A DNA stretch of 64,000 nucleotides from the NCBI GenBank assembly GCA_963556145.1, contig OY744471.1, forward strand, positions 4,643,590 through 4,707,589. The letters are read 5' to 3'. The position numbers and the translations under genes are program-made. This document shows positions 13,054 to 24,852 of this stretch, piece after piece. Source of the DNA: Hygrocybe punicea (Eukaryota > Basidiomycota > Agaricomycetes > Agaricales > Hygrophoraceae). The notes under the pieces were generated by a model that searched no databases, was not told where the DNA came from, and saw only the letters and a list, made by a program, of their open reading frames with translations. How positions within the stretch are numbered: position 1 is the first letter of the stretch; every line of letters starts with the position of its first letter.

Positions 13054-13190
13054 GATGTCCCAAATGCCCCCAGACACCCCTGCCCCACAACACCAAATGT
13101 TGTCCCATGGGCCATCCCATATACCAGACCAGGGACAATGGGATGTCCCAACCTATCATTTCAGGGACAATGGTTTGTCCCAGGGCTGCC
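13054..13190. repeat. Dispersed GGGATGTCCC/GGGACAAT motifs
   Basis: A second, irregular cluster of the same decamer as the array at 12.24-12.48 kb: GGGATGTCCC at ~13055 and ~13139, with TTGTCCCATGGG and ACAATGGTTTGTCCC between. Spacing is not regular, so this looks like an older or rearranged copy of the repeat. Confidence 0.6.
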
Positions 13191-16177
13191 AGTATTTTTA
13201 CCAACATGTAGATGGTTCAGTACTAGGAGTGAGTTGAAACTAGTTGTTCAGGTTTGGGGGTAGCCTGAAGTGTATTAACCTTGAGTAGAAATTTGCCAAC
13301 TGGCATTAAGAATGAGTGACAATCCCAACAGAACAAGAAAAATGCTAGAGGTGGTGCTCAGAAGTTGGAAAGTCATGTTGAGAAGGATAGTGGTATTGGA
13401 AAAGGAAATGATATGTAGGGTAAACAATGGACACAGAGAACAGCAGCAGGATATTTATTCAAGAGGGAAGTGGGGGAAGAAATGCAAAATTTGATTAATG
13501 CTGGGAGCCACACTCATATGGATGCTGATCAGCCTATACTCATGAAATGTCTGGAATGGCCTATTGGAGGAGGATCAAGCATGTTGTGATGATGAGGCTT
13601 AGGGAATGGGATACAGAAGCTTGGCCACATGAACAGCAAATGGAGTATGTAATTATATTATGGGAATGTTGTGACGGTGAGTTCTGTTGTAGATCTGGAA
13701 TGGGAATCTACAGAAAGGGTGATCAGCTAAGAAGTGATCAGAGGAATTCAGTTTCTATAGTCTAATCAATCCAACCTGAATCCGGGGGTTCCAGAAAAGA
13801 GGGGAAGTGAAGGAGGAAGGAAGAGAGGGAAAGACAACACGAAGAGAGGACTAAGAAGTAGAACTGAACTGGGATGATAAGATGATCTATATGCTCTATA
13901 TTCTATGTATCTTGTAGTGTAAAAGTGCTACTTTTATACTACTACGAAGGATCCTGTGCTGTAGTAACTATGTACTACAAGTGAAGGCTGTAAGTGATAG
14001 GGGGTGAGTGGAGAGGAGGATAGGAGGAGTAATGCTATGTACTAGGGGACGGGAAATGAAATATGATATACAACTATATACATACTGATTCCAGGTCATT
14101 AGGAGCATCACATCTTGAGTAGGAACGATTCCAGAGGCGGGATCTGGAGCGGAATCAGTGGAAAAGACTGGAATCGGGTGGAATCGATGATATGGGAATG
14201 GAAATAGACGTGAATGGAGTGGAATGTGAAGAGGATATGGGTCCAGAGGATCTGGAGCCTCTACATCCGGTCAGGACTCAGATTGAGACCATCCCTGGTT
14301 GATCCATACAAAGTAACGAAGATCCTGGGGTCATGGAAATAAAAGAGCATAAGCGATTTCAACAACAGGTGGAAACGGGAGTATAATGTGAATGCCTCAT
14401 GTCTGCCTCATGTCCACCTCATGGTGCACACATGGTGTAGTTGGACATGTTGTAGCTTCATGGTTGGATTCCCATTTACCTCCCCTCAAGTCCATTCACT
14501 ATATCTACTGTCCTTGTTGTTGGTTCGGACTTTTTCTTCTTTCTTTTCCTTATGTTTAGTCTGGTTCTTGGGGCAGACCCCCTTATCTTGGATAACCCCC
14601 ACGGCTCACAATGACTTTAGACCATGAACCCCCCCCTGTAGCAGTGTTATCTAATAATGAAACTGCTGTTCTCCCCTCTGGAAACCACCTCCCAGTTAAG
14701 TTGATTGTTGCCAGAGCCCACTGCAGAAGCAATCCATAACAAAAGACTAAACGTTTCCCAACTCCCCCGACATTCAACTTTCGATATGAACAAACGAACC
14801 CCTCCTCTCTCCCTCATCCTCCCTTACATCCTCTCCCTCTTCTCCTCCTCTCCACTTTATTCAACCTATAACCCTGACACCACACAAATGGATGAACGAA
14901 CGATGCTAGCCTGTTATTGACACAGACCTGAAATCTGTTGATGTACACTAGCCACCCAAACCCCGAATGATTGTTGAATACTCCGATTGGTCAACCTCAA
15001 GACTGCTGCCCTGTGAATTATTCATGGTTTATCCATAATAATTGCTCAAGCCCAACCTGGAACCTGAATTGAAATAAACCCCTGACTAACGTCACCACTG
15101 TCACTCCGTGACTTCGATATGATAATTACAACATGAAATGATGCAATGGACAAGACTTGTCATTGCCCCAGATGCAGAAGGACACTGCTAGACAAACCAA
15201 CTGCCTCAGGTATCCCACCTGCATGTCTCAGATATGTTTTGGTTGTACCAGACATATTACGACTCCCACTCCCTGGACGAACCGAAATCAATGAACCCTT
15301 CAAACTGCCTTCCCATCCATCCATCCACCTCCTCCCTCCCATCTCCTCATCAAATGCAGAAAGCCCTGAGAAAGCCAGTACGCATATGAAACCCTGAACC
15401 CAGAAATGACCTGTACATGTAACAAAGAGAAGTGGTTGATCTTAGTAGTCTGTTGGAACAGATGAAAGGGGACCCTCTTTGTTTGACATGGACGAATGAA
15501 CTATTGAGACTATAATGATTGTCATGAACAGAACACATACAAAACGCCACTCCTTACCAATTTGGATAGCACAGATCGGCTTATCATGTGATATCCCGCT
15601 ACACACCCTCTTTTTCTAGCAGTTTGATCCCCGATCATACATACAAATCCACAAGGCAACCATGACCCTGGTGCATGGACCGATCAATGGAAACTCCGAC
15701 ACGATGCTGACAACAAGGCATGGTAATTACCGAAGACAGTAGAACTTCTTAACACGATCCACTTGTCGTCACCCTGGCCAACCTCTGCCCCCCAGACCAC
15801 CCATACCCATGGCCTGACCACTGGTCCTGGAGTGATCCCTATGTTTGGTGTTTGCTCAACCATCGTGACGACTGGGTTGACTATATCAGTTGGAATGATC
15901 CTGACATCCCTCACCTGATCACCATCCATGACATCTTCCTTGGTCCAATCTTATGGGAACTACATCGACTTTGCAACCATCTATGGCCTACCGCACCAAG
16001 GAATCATTGCCTCCAGACCCTCATCCACGAATTACAAGTTCTCCTTGACTTTGACGTACCATTCCATCGACTTGTTGTTCGCATCCCCGCTCCTCGTCTT
16101 CCACCCGTACCCCAGAATAATTGTGACACACATAACGTCCAACATCCCCAACACTGTCCCCACTGTCGACATCGACA
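13191..16177. other. Gene-poor region, no recognisable coding sequence
   Basis: 13.24-14.40 kb is G/A-rich on the plus strand with short decayed frames. 14.40-16.18 kb switches to C/T-rich text with a pyrimidine stretch near 14.50-14.57 kb. The abrupt composition switch and remnants of frames suggest decayed retroelement DNA, but no motif supports a family. The longest frames (109 and 92 aa at 15.85-16.2 kb) resemble nothing I know. Confidence 0.4.
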
Positions 16178-16342
16178 ATGAATCTCAATGTGCCCTTTAT
16201 CTTTGATGATTTGGACAATGAGATGTATTTTGGTGCAATGAACATTCGCGGTGAAGAACATCCGATCCCCATTGATGACTTTGATGAGTACATGGACAGT
16301 TTGGTTGATCTTCCAACACCCCCTCCAAATATGACCCATTGA
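16178..16342 (+). CDS. Small acidic ORF of 54 aa, doubtful
   Basis: An ATG-started frame encodes MNLNVPFIFDDLDNEMYF and continues acidic and proline-rich to ...LPTPPPNMTH. Acidic residues are clustered (DDFDEYMD). It sits at the end of the C/T-rich block, just before the CAAGGACTCCT repeat. No family recognised; it may be chance or the end of a decayed element gene. Confidence 0.15.
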   Translation: MNLNVPFIFDDLDNEMYFGAMNIRGEEHPIPIDDFDEYMDSLVDLPTPPPNMTH

Positions 16343-16454
16343 CTGGATGTAGAGATGGATGAAGAATTCCAAGCATGGTTGTTTTCTCCACCTCATGTTT
16401 TACTCCCACCCTCTTTCTTCCCAAACAACCTGTATGTTGCACTCTCCCACACAT

Positions 16455-16640
16455 TCCTTAGGACTCCTCCAGGAGTCCTCACGACCCAAGGAGTCCTCAA
16501 AAATCAAGGACTCCTCAAGGACTCCTCAAGGAGTTTTCATGGACATAGTCAGTACACCTTTATATAATAGGGAACTCAAGGACTCCTCAAGGACTCCTCA
16601 AGGACTCCTCAAGGACTCCTCAAGGACTCCTCAATTCTGA
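16455..16640. repeat. 12-bp CAAGGACTCCTC tandem repeat
   Basis: Direct tandem copies of a 12-base unit CAAGGACTCCTC, interrupted at ~16530-16570. The unit contains the imperfect palindrome AAGGACTCCTT seen again at 20.28-20.46 kb. Confidence 0.85.
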
Positions 16641-18472
16641 GTAAATTTCACTTTGAATGGTCATTTTTGTGAGTTTTCATGGGGTATGCTTATTTTCAAC
16701 AAGGAATCTGCTCAGAATTCTGCTGAGTTTTTGCAAAGCGCTGGCTTTTTTTTGACTTTTTTGCATTTTTCTCACCCAATTTTGTAAATAAAACAAATCT
16801 GACACTATATATGGGATTGGATGGGATTGGGTATACAATGGGCATGCTAACCAAATTAGGCAATATTTTCCCATGCTCCATATTTGGTAATAATTCTCAA
16901 TGAAGTCTGAGTTGAGTCCAAGTGGAGTCCAAGTGGATTCCTTGCAAAACATTGTAAATTTGTTCACTTTATGGCTGCATTTCTAGTATATTCAAATACT
17001 TTGTCATCATCGTGACACACACATGTTGCCACTCCACTAAGTTATTAGGCTTACATCTTATGAACAGCATTGCTTTCCATATATGTTTCCTTCACCATTC
17101 CAAGGCACATAGCCTTTTCATTTCCTCATATGTCACCTTCCTTTCAATTCTCTTTTTTCCTATATTCATTTCCTTGTCCATGGTACACAGCCTTTATCTC
17201 TATCTCTATTCACATATATATAGCACATAGTTCACTGCATGTACTTTAGACTCTAAAATTTGTATCAATTGCTTTACTCTATTTCCACTCTCTTCCATCA
17301 CTGTCTATGAAGCAGGACTGTCCATATACACCTAGTGGTCCTATTATTAATGATATTTCCAAACTTGGCTAAGCAATCACCAGTCCATGAGAGGCCAGAT
17401 TGTTTCCACATCAATGAATCAAAGGCCATGAAGTAATTGGACTCTACTGGATCAACAGCTTTCTGATCTGATTATAAGGCTGAGTTTTATAAACCACTTT
17501 TTGAAGCCATGGATTATCTTCTCCAAAGATGACCTGGGTCTTTCGCCAGAATGCATATTTGTTTGAACCCCCATTCTGACTCATATCAGTTAATATCAAG
17601 TCATATTGACCAAAGTTATCAGTCACTCCAATCCAGTCAATCCTCCTGTCAATTTCAACATCTGCCTCTTCTTCTTCATTATCATCGAAGTCCACTCCCT
17701 CATCTGGTTTTCCATTTACTTTTCTATAATCTTTTGACTATGAACGAAAGACATAGTATACAAAAACGACTTGAAATTATTATTATTAATAGTCATTCTG
17801 TTGAGAATTAACTCAAAGCTACACAACTGAGTATTCCACTGCTCATATGCTTTCAGAGTCATACATTGGAGTTGGAGATGGATACAAGAAGATCACTTCT
17901 TCAAGTGCTAAAAGCACACTCACAATGCTCCTTAAGTTCCATTTCTGTTTCTTCAAGAGGTGCTGGATTATGCCATTTTGGTTGGCACCAGAGTCTTTAA
18001 CTTCGGGGTTAATGTAGTGGTAAGAGTCCACTCCACAAAATGTGTATAATGGTTAGGACCACATGATCCAACTTGACAGCAAGTTGAATCCAATTGATTA
18101 ATGAGTTTGGATCAATAGAGATGTAGTAGGAGTCCACCATTTCCACAATATCCATTTTAGTTCACCTAAAATGGATTAAGCCCAGATGAAGTCCAACTTC
18201 AGTTCACCTTCAGTCCTTTTCAAAATTTGGCTAGTCCACATGTACAAGATGAACACAAGATGGACTCTGTAAGGATGAACTGATGAATCATTTAAAGGCC
18301 AGGAGTCAATTGCAATTATATTGGAACAATGCCAAAAAATTCAAACCACCATGTTGACTGGCTATTTGGCTTTTTTCTCATTCAATTGTGTCTTTGGTTT
18401 AGAAGTCACATGGGCATGTTATCTGTTTTATAATATTTTCATGCTCTATATTTGCCACTCATTCTAGTACAA
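16641..18472. other. Gene-poor, decayed repeat DNA
   Basis: No convincing coding sequence. 16.74-16.98 kb and 18.34-18.47 kb share phrases (GGGCATG..., AATATTTTC.CATGCTC.ATATTTG), so they are two diverged copies of one dispersed repeat. 18.06-18.29 kb is rich in GTCCAC/GGACTC-type hairpins (for example CCATTTTAGTTCACCTAAAATGG at ~18150). Confidence 0.4.
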
Positions 18473-18865
18473 TTCAGGTACAGTATTCAATGGCTCCTTT
18501 AAACACAAAAAATTTACCTAAAATGCCACAAGTAGCCAATTATCTTGAACAAAATCTGAGCAGACCAGAAGTTGCTCATATATTTGAAGATGTCTCATAC
18601 CAATTTTCTAAGAAATCTGTCAATATTTGAATGTTTTATGATCAACACATTAGTGTTCAAGGAGTGATCAGATTTTGTGAATATTCAGTTTCTAATTTTA
18701 TTGGTGGTTCTGAATAAAAATCAATGTCCAGATAGGTTCAGATGATGCACTGAAGGAATTAGAACACTTTTTAGCGGTAGAAATGAGTACAGAATCAATT
18801 CTATTAGGGTGTTCAAAGGATTGGTAGTGTTCAAAGGAGCCATTGAACACTGTAAAGTCCTGAAC
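18473..18865. mobile_element. MITE-like element with ~35-bp TIRs
   Basis: The left end (18473-18507, TTCAGGTACAGTATTCAATGG...) is the inverted copy of the right end (18827-18865, ...CCATTGAACACTGTAAAGTCC), with only a few mismatches. The ~320-bp interior is AT-rich and non-coding. No clear target-site duplication. Confidence 0.6.
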
Positions 18866-19017
18866 AGGATTGAAGGTCAGTTCTTACCTTTTCACTCCAC
18901 AGACACAGTTGCCATATCATAGCTGGTTTGTTTTAAATATTAATGACTTTAAATCAAAGAATTCTTAATATTTCACAAATTAATTAAACAATTAAAACTA
19001 ATACAGCTGAAGAAAAA

Positions 19018-19215
19018 ATAGAGGGGAAAGGAGGAAGAATGGGAAAAGGAGAGAGGAGGGGGAACAGGAGAGAAAAGGAGAGGGGAAGGGAGGGGGGAAG
19101 GGAAAGGGAGAGGGAGAGGGAGAAAGGAAGGGGGAAGGGGAAGGGAAAGGAGGGGGGAGGGAGGGAGATGGAGTGGGGGCAAGGTCAAAGGAGGGAGAGG
19201 GAGGGCAAGGGCGAA
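19018..19215. repeat. ~200-nt polypurine tract
   Basis: Nearly uninterrupted A/G on the plus strand (GGGAAAGGGAGAGGGAGAGGG-type text). Long polypurine tracts can form triplex (H-DNA) structures. A shorter purine tract sits at the same place in the related module at 30.77-30.83 kb. Confidence 0.85.
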
Positions 19216-20131
19216 GGGAGAGGAGGAGCGTCGTCGTCGTCGTCTGGCATCGTTGCTGCCACCGCCTGTTGCTGCCGTTGTTGTGCCGCTGCTGCCATTG
19301 TCGCCACTGCTGCTGTTGCTGCCGCCATTGCCCATGTGTTGCTGCTGCTGCCATCGCCATTGCAGCTATTGCAGCCACATTGCTGCAGCTGCTGTTGCCG
19401 TGGTGTTCGCTGCTGCTGTTGCGCTGGGTGTTGCCGTTGAGGTCCGGCCTCCTTCCCCTTTCCCGTCGTTCCCGTCTCCTCCCCACTTGTTCGCATCGCG
19501 GTGGTCTGGGGGTCGTTCCTGGCCATTGGCTGTCCCTCACGTGCACGTGGGCATCGTGGATAATAGTCAGTGACACAATATAAACATCAATAAAAAACGT
19601 ACCCATGCGGGGGGGCACATTACCACCCCCGCTGTGGCGGCCTGCATTTGTCCGCGTTGTGAAGTTGCTGTTGCTGTTGCCGTTCAGGTTCGGGTTTGGG
19701 TTCCCGCTCCCGTTGCATTCCCATTCTTGTGGATGTGGACGTCGTAGGTAATAGTCAGTAACGGAATATAAAAATTAAAAAATGTAAAACATACCATCCC
19801 CATTCTTGTTCTTGTTCCCGCTCTTGTTCCCATCCCCATTCTTGTTCCCATCCTCGTTCTTGTTCTCATTCCTGTTCCTGTTCTTGTTCTCATTCCCGTG
19901 GGTGTGGGCATGGACCTCATAGGAAATAGTCAGTAACAGAATATCAAAATTGAAAGATAAAATAAAAACATACTGAGGCGGGGGTGGGCACATCACCACA
20001 CCCTCCGTGGCTGCCTGCATTTGTCCATGTTGTGAAGTTGCTGTTGCTGTTGCTGTTGCTGCTTGGTGTAGTGGTGAGATGCATAGGTTGTTGATTGTCA
20101 TGTGACCTTGTTTGTTGACGTGTTTCCACAA

Positions 20132-20163
20132 ATGGTCCGTGCACCAAATAAAGGCATATAAAC
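20132..20163. promoter_or_regulatory. Shared GGTCCGTGCAC + TATA-like block, copy 1
   Basis: ATGGTCCGTGCAC followed ~11 nt later by CATATAAA; a GTGACCTTGTTTG lies just upstream. The same arrangement is found at 31.69-31.73 kb in the hAT-like element. Conserved between otherwise diverged copies, so it may be a promoter of the element family. Direction of transcription is not clear because both core motifs read on either strand. Confidence 0.3.
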
Positions 20164-20279
20164 CCACCACAATCCAATATCCAATTTGGGGCATACCGCC
20201 TCATTAAATAATAGTAGTTAGTACTAAACAATAATAATAATTAATAAATATGTAATGAGAACTTCAGGGAATGCTACTT

Positions 20280-20462
20280 GGGGAGGAATCCTCCTCAGGA
20301 CTCCTTGAGGACTCCTTAGTCACTCCTTGGTCAGGAGTCCTTGGGAGGGCCAAGGAGTCCTTACAAACTCCTTAAGGAAAAGGTTTCTATGGTGAGGAAA
20401 TCAAGGACTCCTTAAGGACTCCTTGAGGACTCCTTGAGGAGTCCTTAAGGACTACTAAGGAA
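20280..20462. repeat. AAGGACTCCTT / AAGGAGTCCTT palindromic repeats
   Basis: About ten copies of GGACTCCTT and its complement, in both orientations, including CCTTGAGGAGTCCTTAAGG. It belongs to the same motif family as the array at 16.46-16.64 kb. The mixed orientation makes strong hairpins possible. Confidence 0.8.
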
Positions 20463-22560
20463 TGCGTGGTAGAGTGTGATGTCCTCCAAACAACACTGAA
20501 ACCGAGTCACGTTGCCACTCTCCACTTGTTCCCCAATCCCAGAAAAAGAAACTTGACTGCACACACTGTTCTGACCACCATAACATGCAGAACAATCGCT
20601 CGAGAAATCAACATGGGACCAAAGAACAAGATTATCATCATCATGCCCTATTTCGTACAATGCATGAGCGTATGGTGATGGAGAAGGAGAATGACATCCA
20701 TAAATTAGATTGGAGACTGATGTTGTATGTGAAAGAATACACCGCCATTATGTATGATTCATAAAATGAACTTTCCCCTATGTACACGACTTCGACATTA
20801 TTTGCACAAACAAAAACACCCAGAAGAAGAAACAGAATATCCAGAAACAGAGACAGAAGAAACAGAGACAGAATGGACAGATGGAACATGACCATAGAGT
20901 AACATGTAGCAGGTTCTCTCACCAGCTATACAAATAAGAGACGAAACAGCAGGTTCTCTCACCAGCTATATAAATAAGAGATGAATATCCGAAACGATAT
21001 AAAATCTATGACCCCCAGACACATGCATGATTGCTATAAGCCGTGGAATGAACCTTGATGTCTATAGACACCAGAACTGAACCAGAAGGATACTAGTTAT
21101 CAAACCAATGACCTCCAATCCCACATAGGAAAGGAACCTGATGTGCTACTGACCAATATGGTAGCGAAAGCACCAGAAAAGGAAACAATGAAGAATGAAT
21201 CCCCATCTGAAATCCTTTGCCAATGTATGAGTTAAAACTGGCAACTCTTTCACCTTCCTCATCTCGAATTCCCAAACACCTTCTGACCAACACCAATCCC
21301 TGTTGCATTCATGGAATATGAAGAAATCTCGCACACCATTTGAGTGTAGGAAATCCATGATCAGTCAACAACACCGATATCTGAAACAATATAAATCTAT
21401 GCACATTCGAATGTCTGTAATGACTATAAACTTCTGACACCCAGACCTTCCTACTCCCCCAAATGCTGACCACCTAATTTCCTTCAAACCAATGACATGA
21501 CCGAAATGTTATCAAACTACAAAACACCCTGAAGAAACACCCTGAACCTGACAACCTTTACCTCCTTTCAACCCTGACACCCTTGACAACTTAATGACAA
21601 TACAACAATGTCCCGTGATTATCCACAATGAGAGAAAAACAATTGGACGAACCCAAATGTATTTCTTTTGTAACCTTGTAACTCAGTAACATCTTCATGA
21701 TTCAATGACCTTTGGACTGACATTTTTTCCTTCATCATGTCTTTATTTTCTTGCCGACCTTGATCATGTCGTTAAACTGTCTGTTCTTTCCTTGTAATTT
21801 TTTTTCTTGTTCTTTGTTTCCCTTGTTCTTTGTTCTTCCAGTTAATCGGGATGATTCCCCTTGTTCTGGGGGTATTGTTACATTTTTCAACTCCGCAACT
21901 CCAATTCCGACTCCATTGCCCACTGTGACGATTCTGCTTTGCCTCACCTTCCTTTTTTATCCCTGTTTACCTTTTGTCTTCTTTTAGACATCATTGTTTA
22001 TTCTTGTTTTTGTTCTCTTTTCATCCTTTCTTCTAGAACAATCCAGACCGATCATGAACACATGCACATGACCTTGCTGTACCTGAATAGTCTCCTTGCC
22101 AATGGACATCATTGCTATTGTCTTTTCCCTTGCCCTGACATATTGTTGACTTCATCCCACAACAAACCGATCACAATGGCTGTACTCCCGACACAGCTAA
22201 TTACCATAATCATCATTGGCAGCATTGCCATCACCTTCCTGATCAGTTTCTACATTGTCATGATCTATCTTTGGCATAGACGCCCTTCCACCATTGATAC
22301 ATCCAACTTCCACCTCGACAATATATCGACATGTAATTGACAATTGCCATTCTCAGATATTCGGTTTCCATATTCATACCCTGTGCCTACCATTATCCTC
22401 CCTGACAATCCGATGACATTCCTCACCTGCATGTGAACTCTGAACAATCCCCGATCACAAGACATTTCACTGTTCTCTCTAATCTGACCATCGCTGGAGC
22501 ATCATCAGGAAAATGTGGATGAAATGACATGAGATTATAAATGATTAGCAGATAAATTAT
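20463..22560. other. Gene-poor region with a tandem duplication and a C/T-rich end
   Basis: No recognised gene. A ~50-bp phrase is duplicated in tandem (CAGCAGGTTCTCTCACCAGC at ~20908 and ~20950). 21.73-22.03 kb is T/C-rich. Text after 21.0 kb resembles the composition of 14.4-16.3 kb, so both may be remnants of one element class. Confidence 0.35.
22176..22340 (+). CDS. Small ORF with one membrane segment, doubtful
   Basis: A 54-codon frame starts MAVLPTQL and has one very hydrophobic run of ~25 residues (ITIIIIGSIAITFLISFYIV), then basic and polar residues (LWHRRPSTID). It would be a single-span membrane peptide. It lies inside the decayed C/T-rich block and has the same length as the small frame at 16178-16342; I know no family. 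It may be chance. Confidence 0.2.
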   Translation: MAVLPTQLITIIIIGSIAITFLISFYIVMIYLWHRRPSTIDTSNFHLDNISTCN

Positions 22561-22610
22561 TTGAATAATATATATAACTATTATACATTGTCTGGTAATG
22601 GAAGATATAG

Positions 22611-23290
22611 GACAGTCAAGTTTGCAGAAACTGCAAAGTGTGCCAGAATGAGTGAAATGACTATGTGGTACACGACTTGCCAAAATTTGCCAAATATGTA
22701 AGTCTGGTAGCTCTCATCATACCTAGCAGAATTAGATACCTGGTAGGATGCGTCTGAATTACAATACTTGCTTGGATGGACATGAAACCGAAATATATAT
22801 CTGCATTTATAAAAGACAGTAGAGTTTGCAGAAATGGCAAAGTCTGCTGGATGGAACAAAATGACAATATAATATAAGAGTTGCAGGCAGTGGTTGGCAT
22901 ATTAAGCATGGCAGGCATGATAGGATCTACCTGAACGGCAGTACTTGCCCAGATCAACAAGAAGGACATCAAACAGAAATATCCATCTGCATTTATCAAA
23001 GACAGTAGAGTTGGCAGAAATGGCAAAGTCTGCTGTCTGGAGCAAAATGACAATGTAATACAAGAGTCGCAGGTAGCGGTCGGCATATTACAGTATGACA
23101 GGTGTGACAGGGTCCCACCTGGGTGGCAGTATTTGCCCAGATCAACAAGGAAGACATGAATTTGAAGGCAGTTACCTACCCAGATAATATCAAATAGCAT
23201 TGGTGAAAAATACAAGCTTGATAGCATTGATATGAAGCATATTAAGCTGTCAGATGTTGTAAGAATGGCAAATTCTATCAGATGCAACTG
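22611..23290. repeat. ~190-bp tandem repeat, 3-4 diverged units
   Basis: The phrase GACAGTAGAGTTtGCAGAAA recurs at 22611, 22815 and 23001 (periods 204 and 186), each followed by AAAATGACAATrTAATA-type text and GGCAGTAyTTGCCCAGATCA. A 208-aa minus-strand frame (22661-23287) exists only because the repeat lacks stops on that frame. Confidence 0.75.
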
Positions 23291-23615
23291 TTTGACATTG
23301 TTTGTCCAGATATGTCAGAATGCCGGTTTGGATCAGTTTGCACCTGAACCAGAGATATGGATGAGTTAGCACAAGGCTTACTGTTGCAGGTATTGCGTGG
23401 TAAGGACCAGCTGGCTCAGAAGAATAGCATCGGAAGCTTCCTGAAATTCAGCGTCTTCACAGCTGTCATCTAAATGGCACCATAGATGAACAAATGGGAT
23501 GGATTGCCTGATGTATGCTACATTTGGAATCCTATCAACGTATGGTACTACATTGCAAATCTAATCTAATGGTAAAATTTACGTTCCCCAGGCCCTATCC
23601 CACTAACTGAGGTGA

Positions 23616-24114
23616 TCACTCAGTTGAAGCTGCAACCGCAGCAGCTGCTTGTCTCTGGGCCCTCTTCTCCTTGATCTTTGCGAGAGCGCTATTCTTTGCA
23701 AGTGGCTGTTGAGCTGAGGTATAACTTGGAAAGATATGGCTTGTGAGGATGGGCTTGTCATTAGATCCCACTGAGCAGTTGTCAACCTACTCACCAATTC
23801 CACCATACCATGAGGTTGTTGACCTCTTCCTTCTCTTGAATGTCCTTGAAAAGTTCCAAAATCCTACTGTAGAAGCGTTCAGAGTCTGTTACCATGTTGG
23901 ACCATGCAAAAACTGCGGAGGAGCTGAGGGCGAACCCAGTCTGCAGCGAATTATATAGTGGGTGATATAAAAACAGAGGTGGGACCAGACAGACCTGAGT
24001 TGCGATGTAAGCGAGTGACGCTGGGGTGACACCTGTCATGCCATGGATTCGTACATTCCCAGATCACATGGCCTTGTTCTCCTTGTCAACGGAACTTGGC
24101 GATGTGAATACATG
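23616..24114 (-). pseudogene. DUF6698-like gene, 3' half
   Basis: This is the continuation of the gene at 37.99-38.95 kb, cut off by the foldback element. Reading on the minus strand from 24111: VFTSPSSVDKENKAM, an in-frame TGA (24064-24066), SGNVRIHGMTGVTPASLAY, an intron, FALSSSAVF...TVTDSERFY-like text, EEVNNLMVWWN, an intron, then HIFPSYTSAQQPLAKN...KIKEKRAQRQ and a stop at 23616. The TGVTP/ALSS/WWN pattern matches a mushroom-specific family that I know as DUF6698, usually found in high copy near transposons. The TGA replaces an expected Arg (CGA), and the preceding ATG codon would be ACG (Thr). The function of the family is unknown. Confidence 0.7.
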
Positions 24115-24852
24115 CACTGGATGCGAGGCATAATATCTCCATTGAAAATATGTTGAAGTTGTATGAAAATTCATCCTTATTATTTCACTATATTTGGACG
24201 CCAAAAAAGTCAGAAATATAATGTGCATATCTATTATGTTTTGCCAACAGTTATCATCTGGAAACAAAGTAGATTTGCAACAAAGATATGAAGTATCAAT
24301 TTCACACAAGTTTTCTGTATATTTAATAACAATACTTTGATGTTTTAAAAAATATTAGTTGAATGACTTGTCCTCAAATTGCTTAATATTATATAATATA
24401 TATCATGTACAAAAGTAAAAGTATCTAATGCTTGAAACACTGTAAACTTCAACATTATAATTTATCAAAATATGCAATAAATAAGAAAAATTGCCATAAG
24501 GAATCTTATTCAGTAATTTTATGATTTTCAGAGTGAAAGTATAACGTAGATATGACAGAATACTGTGAGAGAAAATATGATGTAAATTTATTGCATAATT
24601 CAGAACTGAATTCTAACATATTTTTAACATATTTTTCGGCTTCATTTAGTTATAAATTCAATGAACAAATATAACGTATCTGGGTATAAGTTTTGAGATA
24701 AATATGAAAAGATTACTTTATGCAATTTGGGTAGGAAGACATTAGATATGGTTTGTGTATTTTTACAATATCTTTTGACAAGATTTTGTAATATGTGTCA
24801 CACAATAATGTGAAAGGAATTATAAGATATCTTTTGTGAAAATGTTAAAATG

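Larger units (their letters stand above)
18960..20250. repeat. Composite repeat with triplet arrays, related to the hAT-like element at 30.6 kb
   Basis: Order: AT-rich lead, polypurine tract (19018-19215), GCTGCTGTTGCC-type triplet DNA (19.22-19.45 kb), then three copies of a phrase like AATAGTCAGTAACrgAATAT (at ~19565, ~19748 and ~19926), TTCCCATTC-type hexamers, and a block GGTCCGTGCAC plus a TATA-like box near 20.13-20.16 kb. The same order occurs in 30.70-31.75 kb. Open frames here are repeat artefacts. The borders are not defined. Confidence 0.5.

Noticed and set aside
19038..19618. ORFs of 106-206 aa rich in Gly/Arg/Glu or Ala/Thr/Gln
   Set aside because: Products of the polypurine tract and GCTGTT-type triplets.
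22661..23287. 208-aa minus-strand ORF
   Set aside because: Its internal repetition follows the ~190-bp tandem DNA repeat; no domain and no splice or start context.
24114..24115. Idea that the foldback duplication is 9 bp like the MULE
   Set aside because: The rejoined DUF6698 frame accounts for exactly three duplicated bases (ATG).
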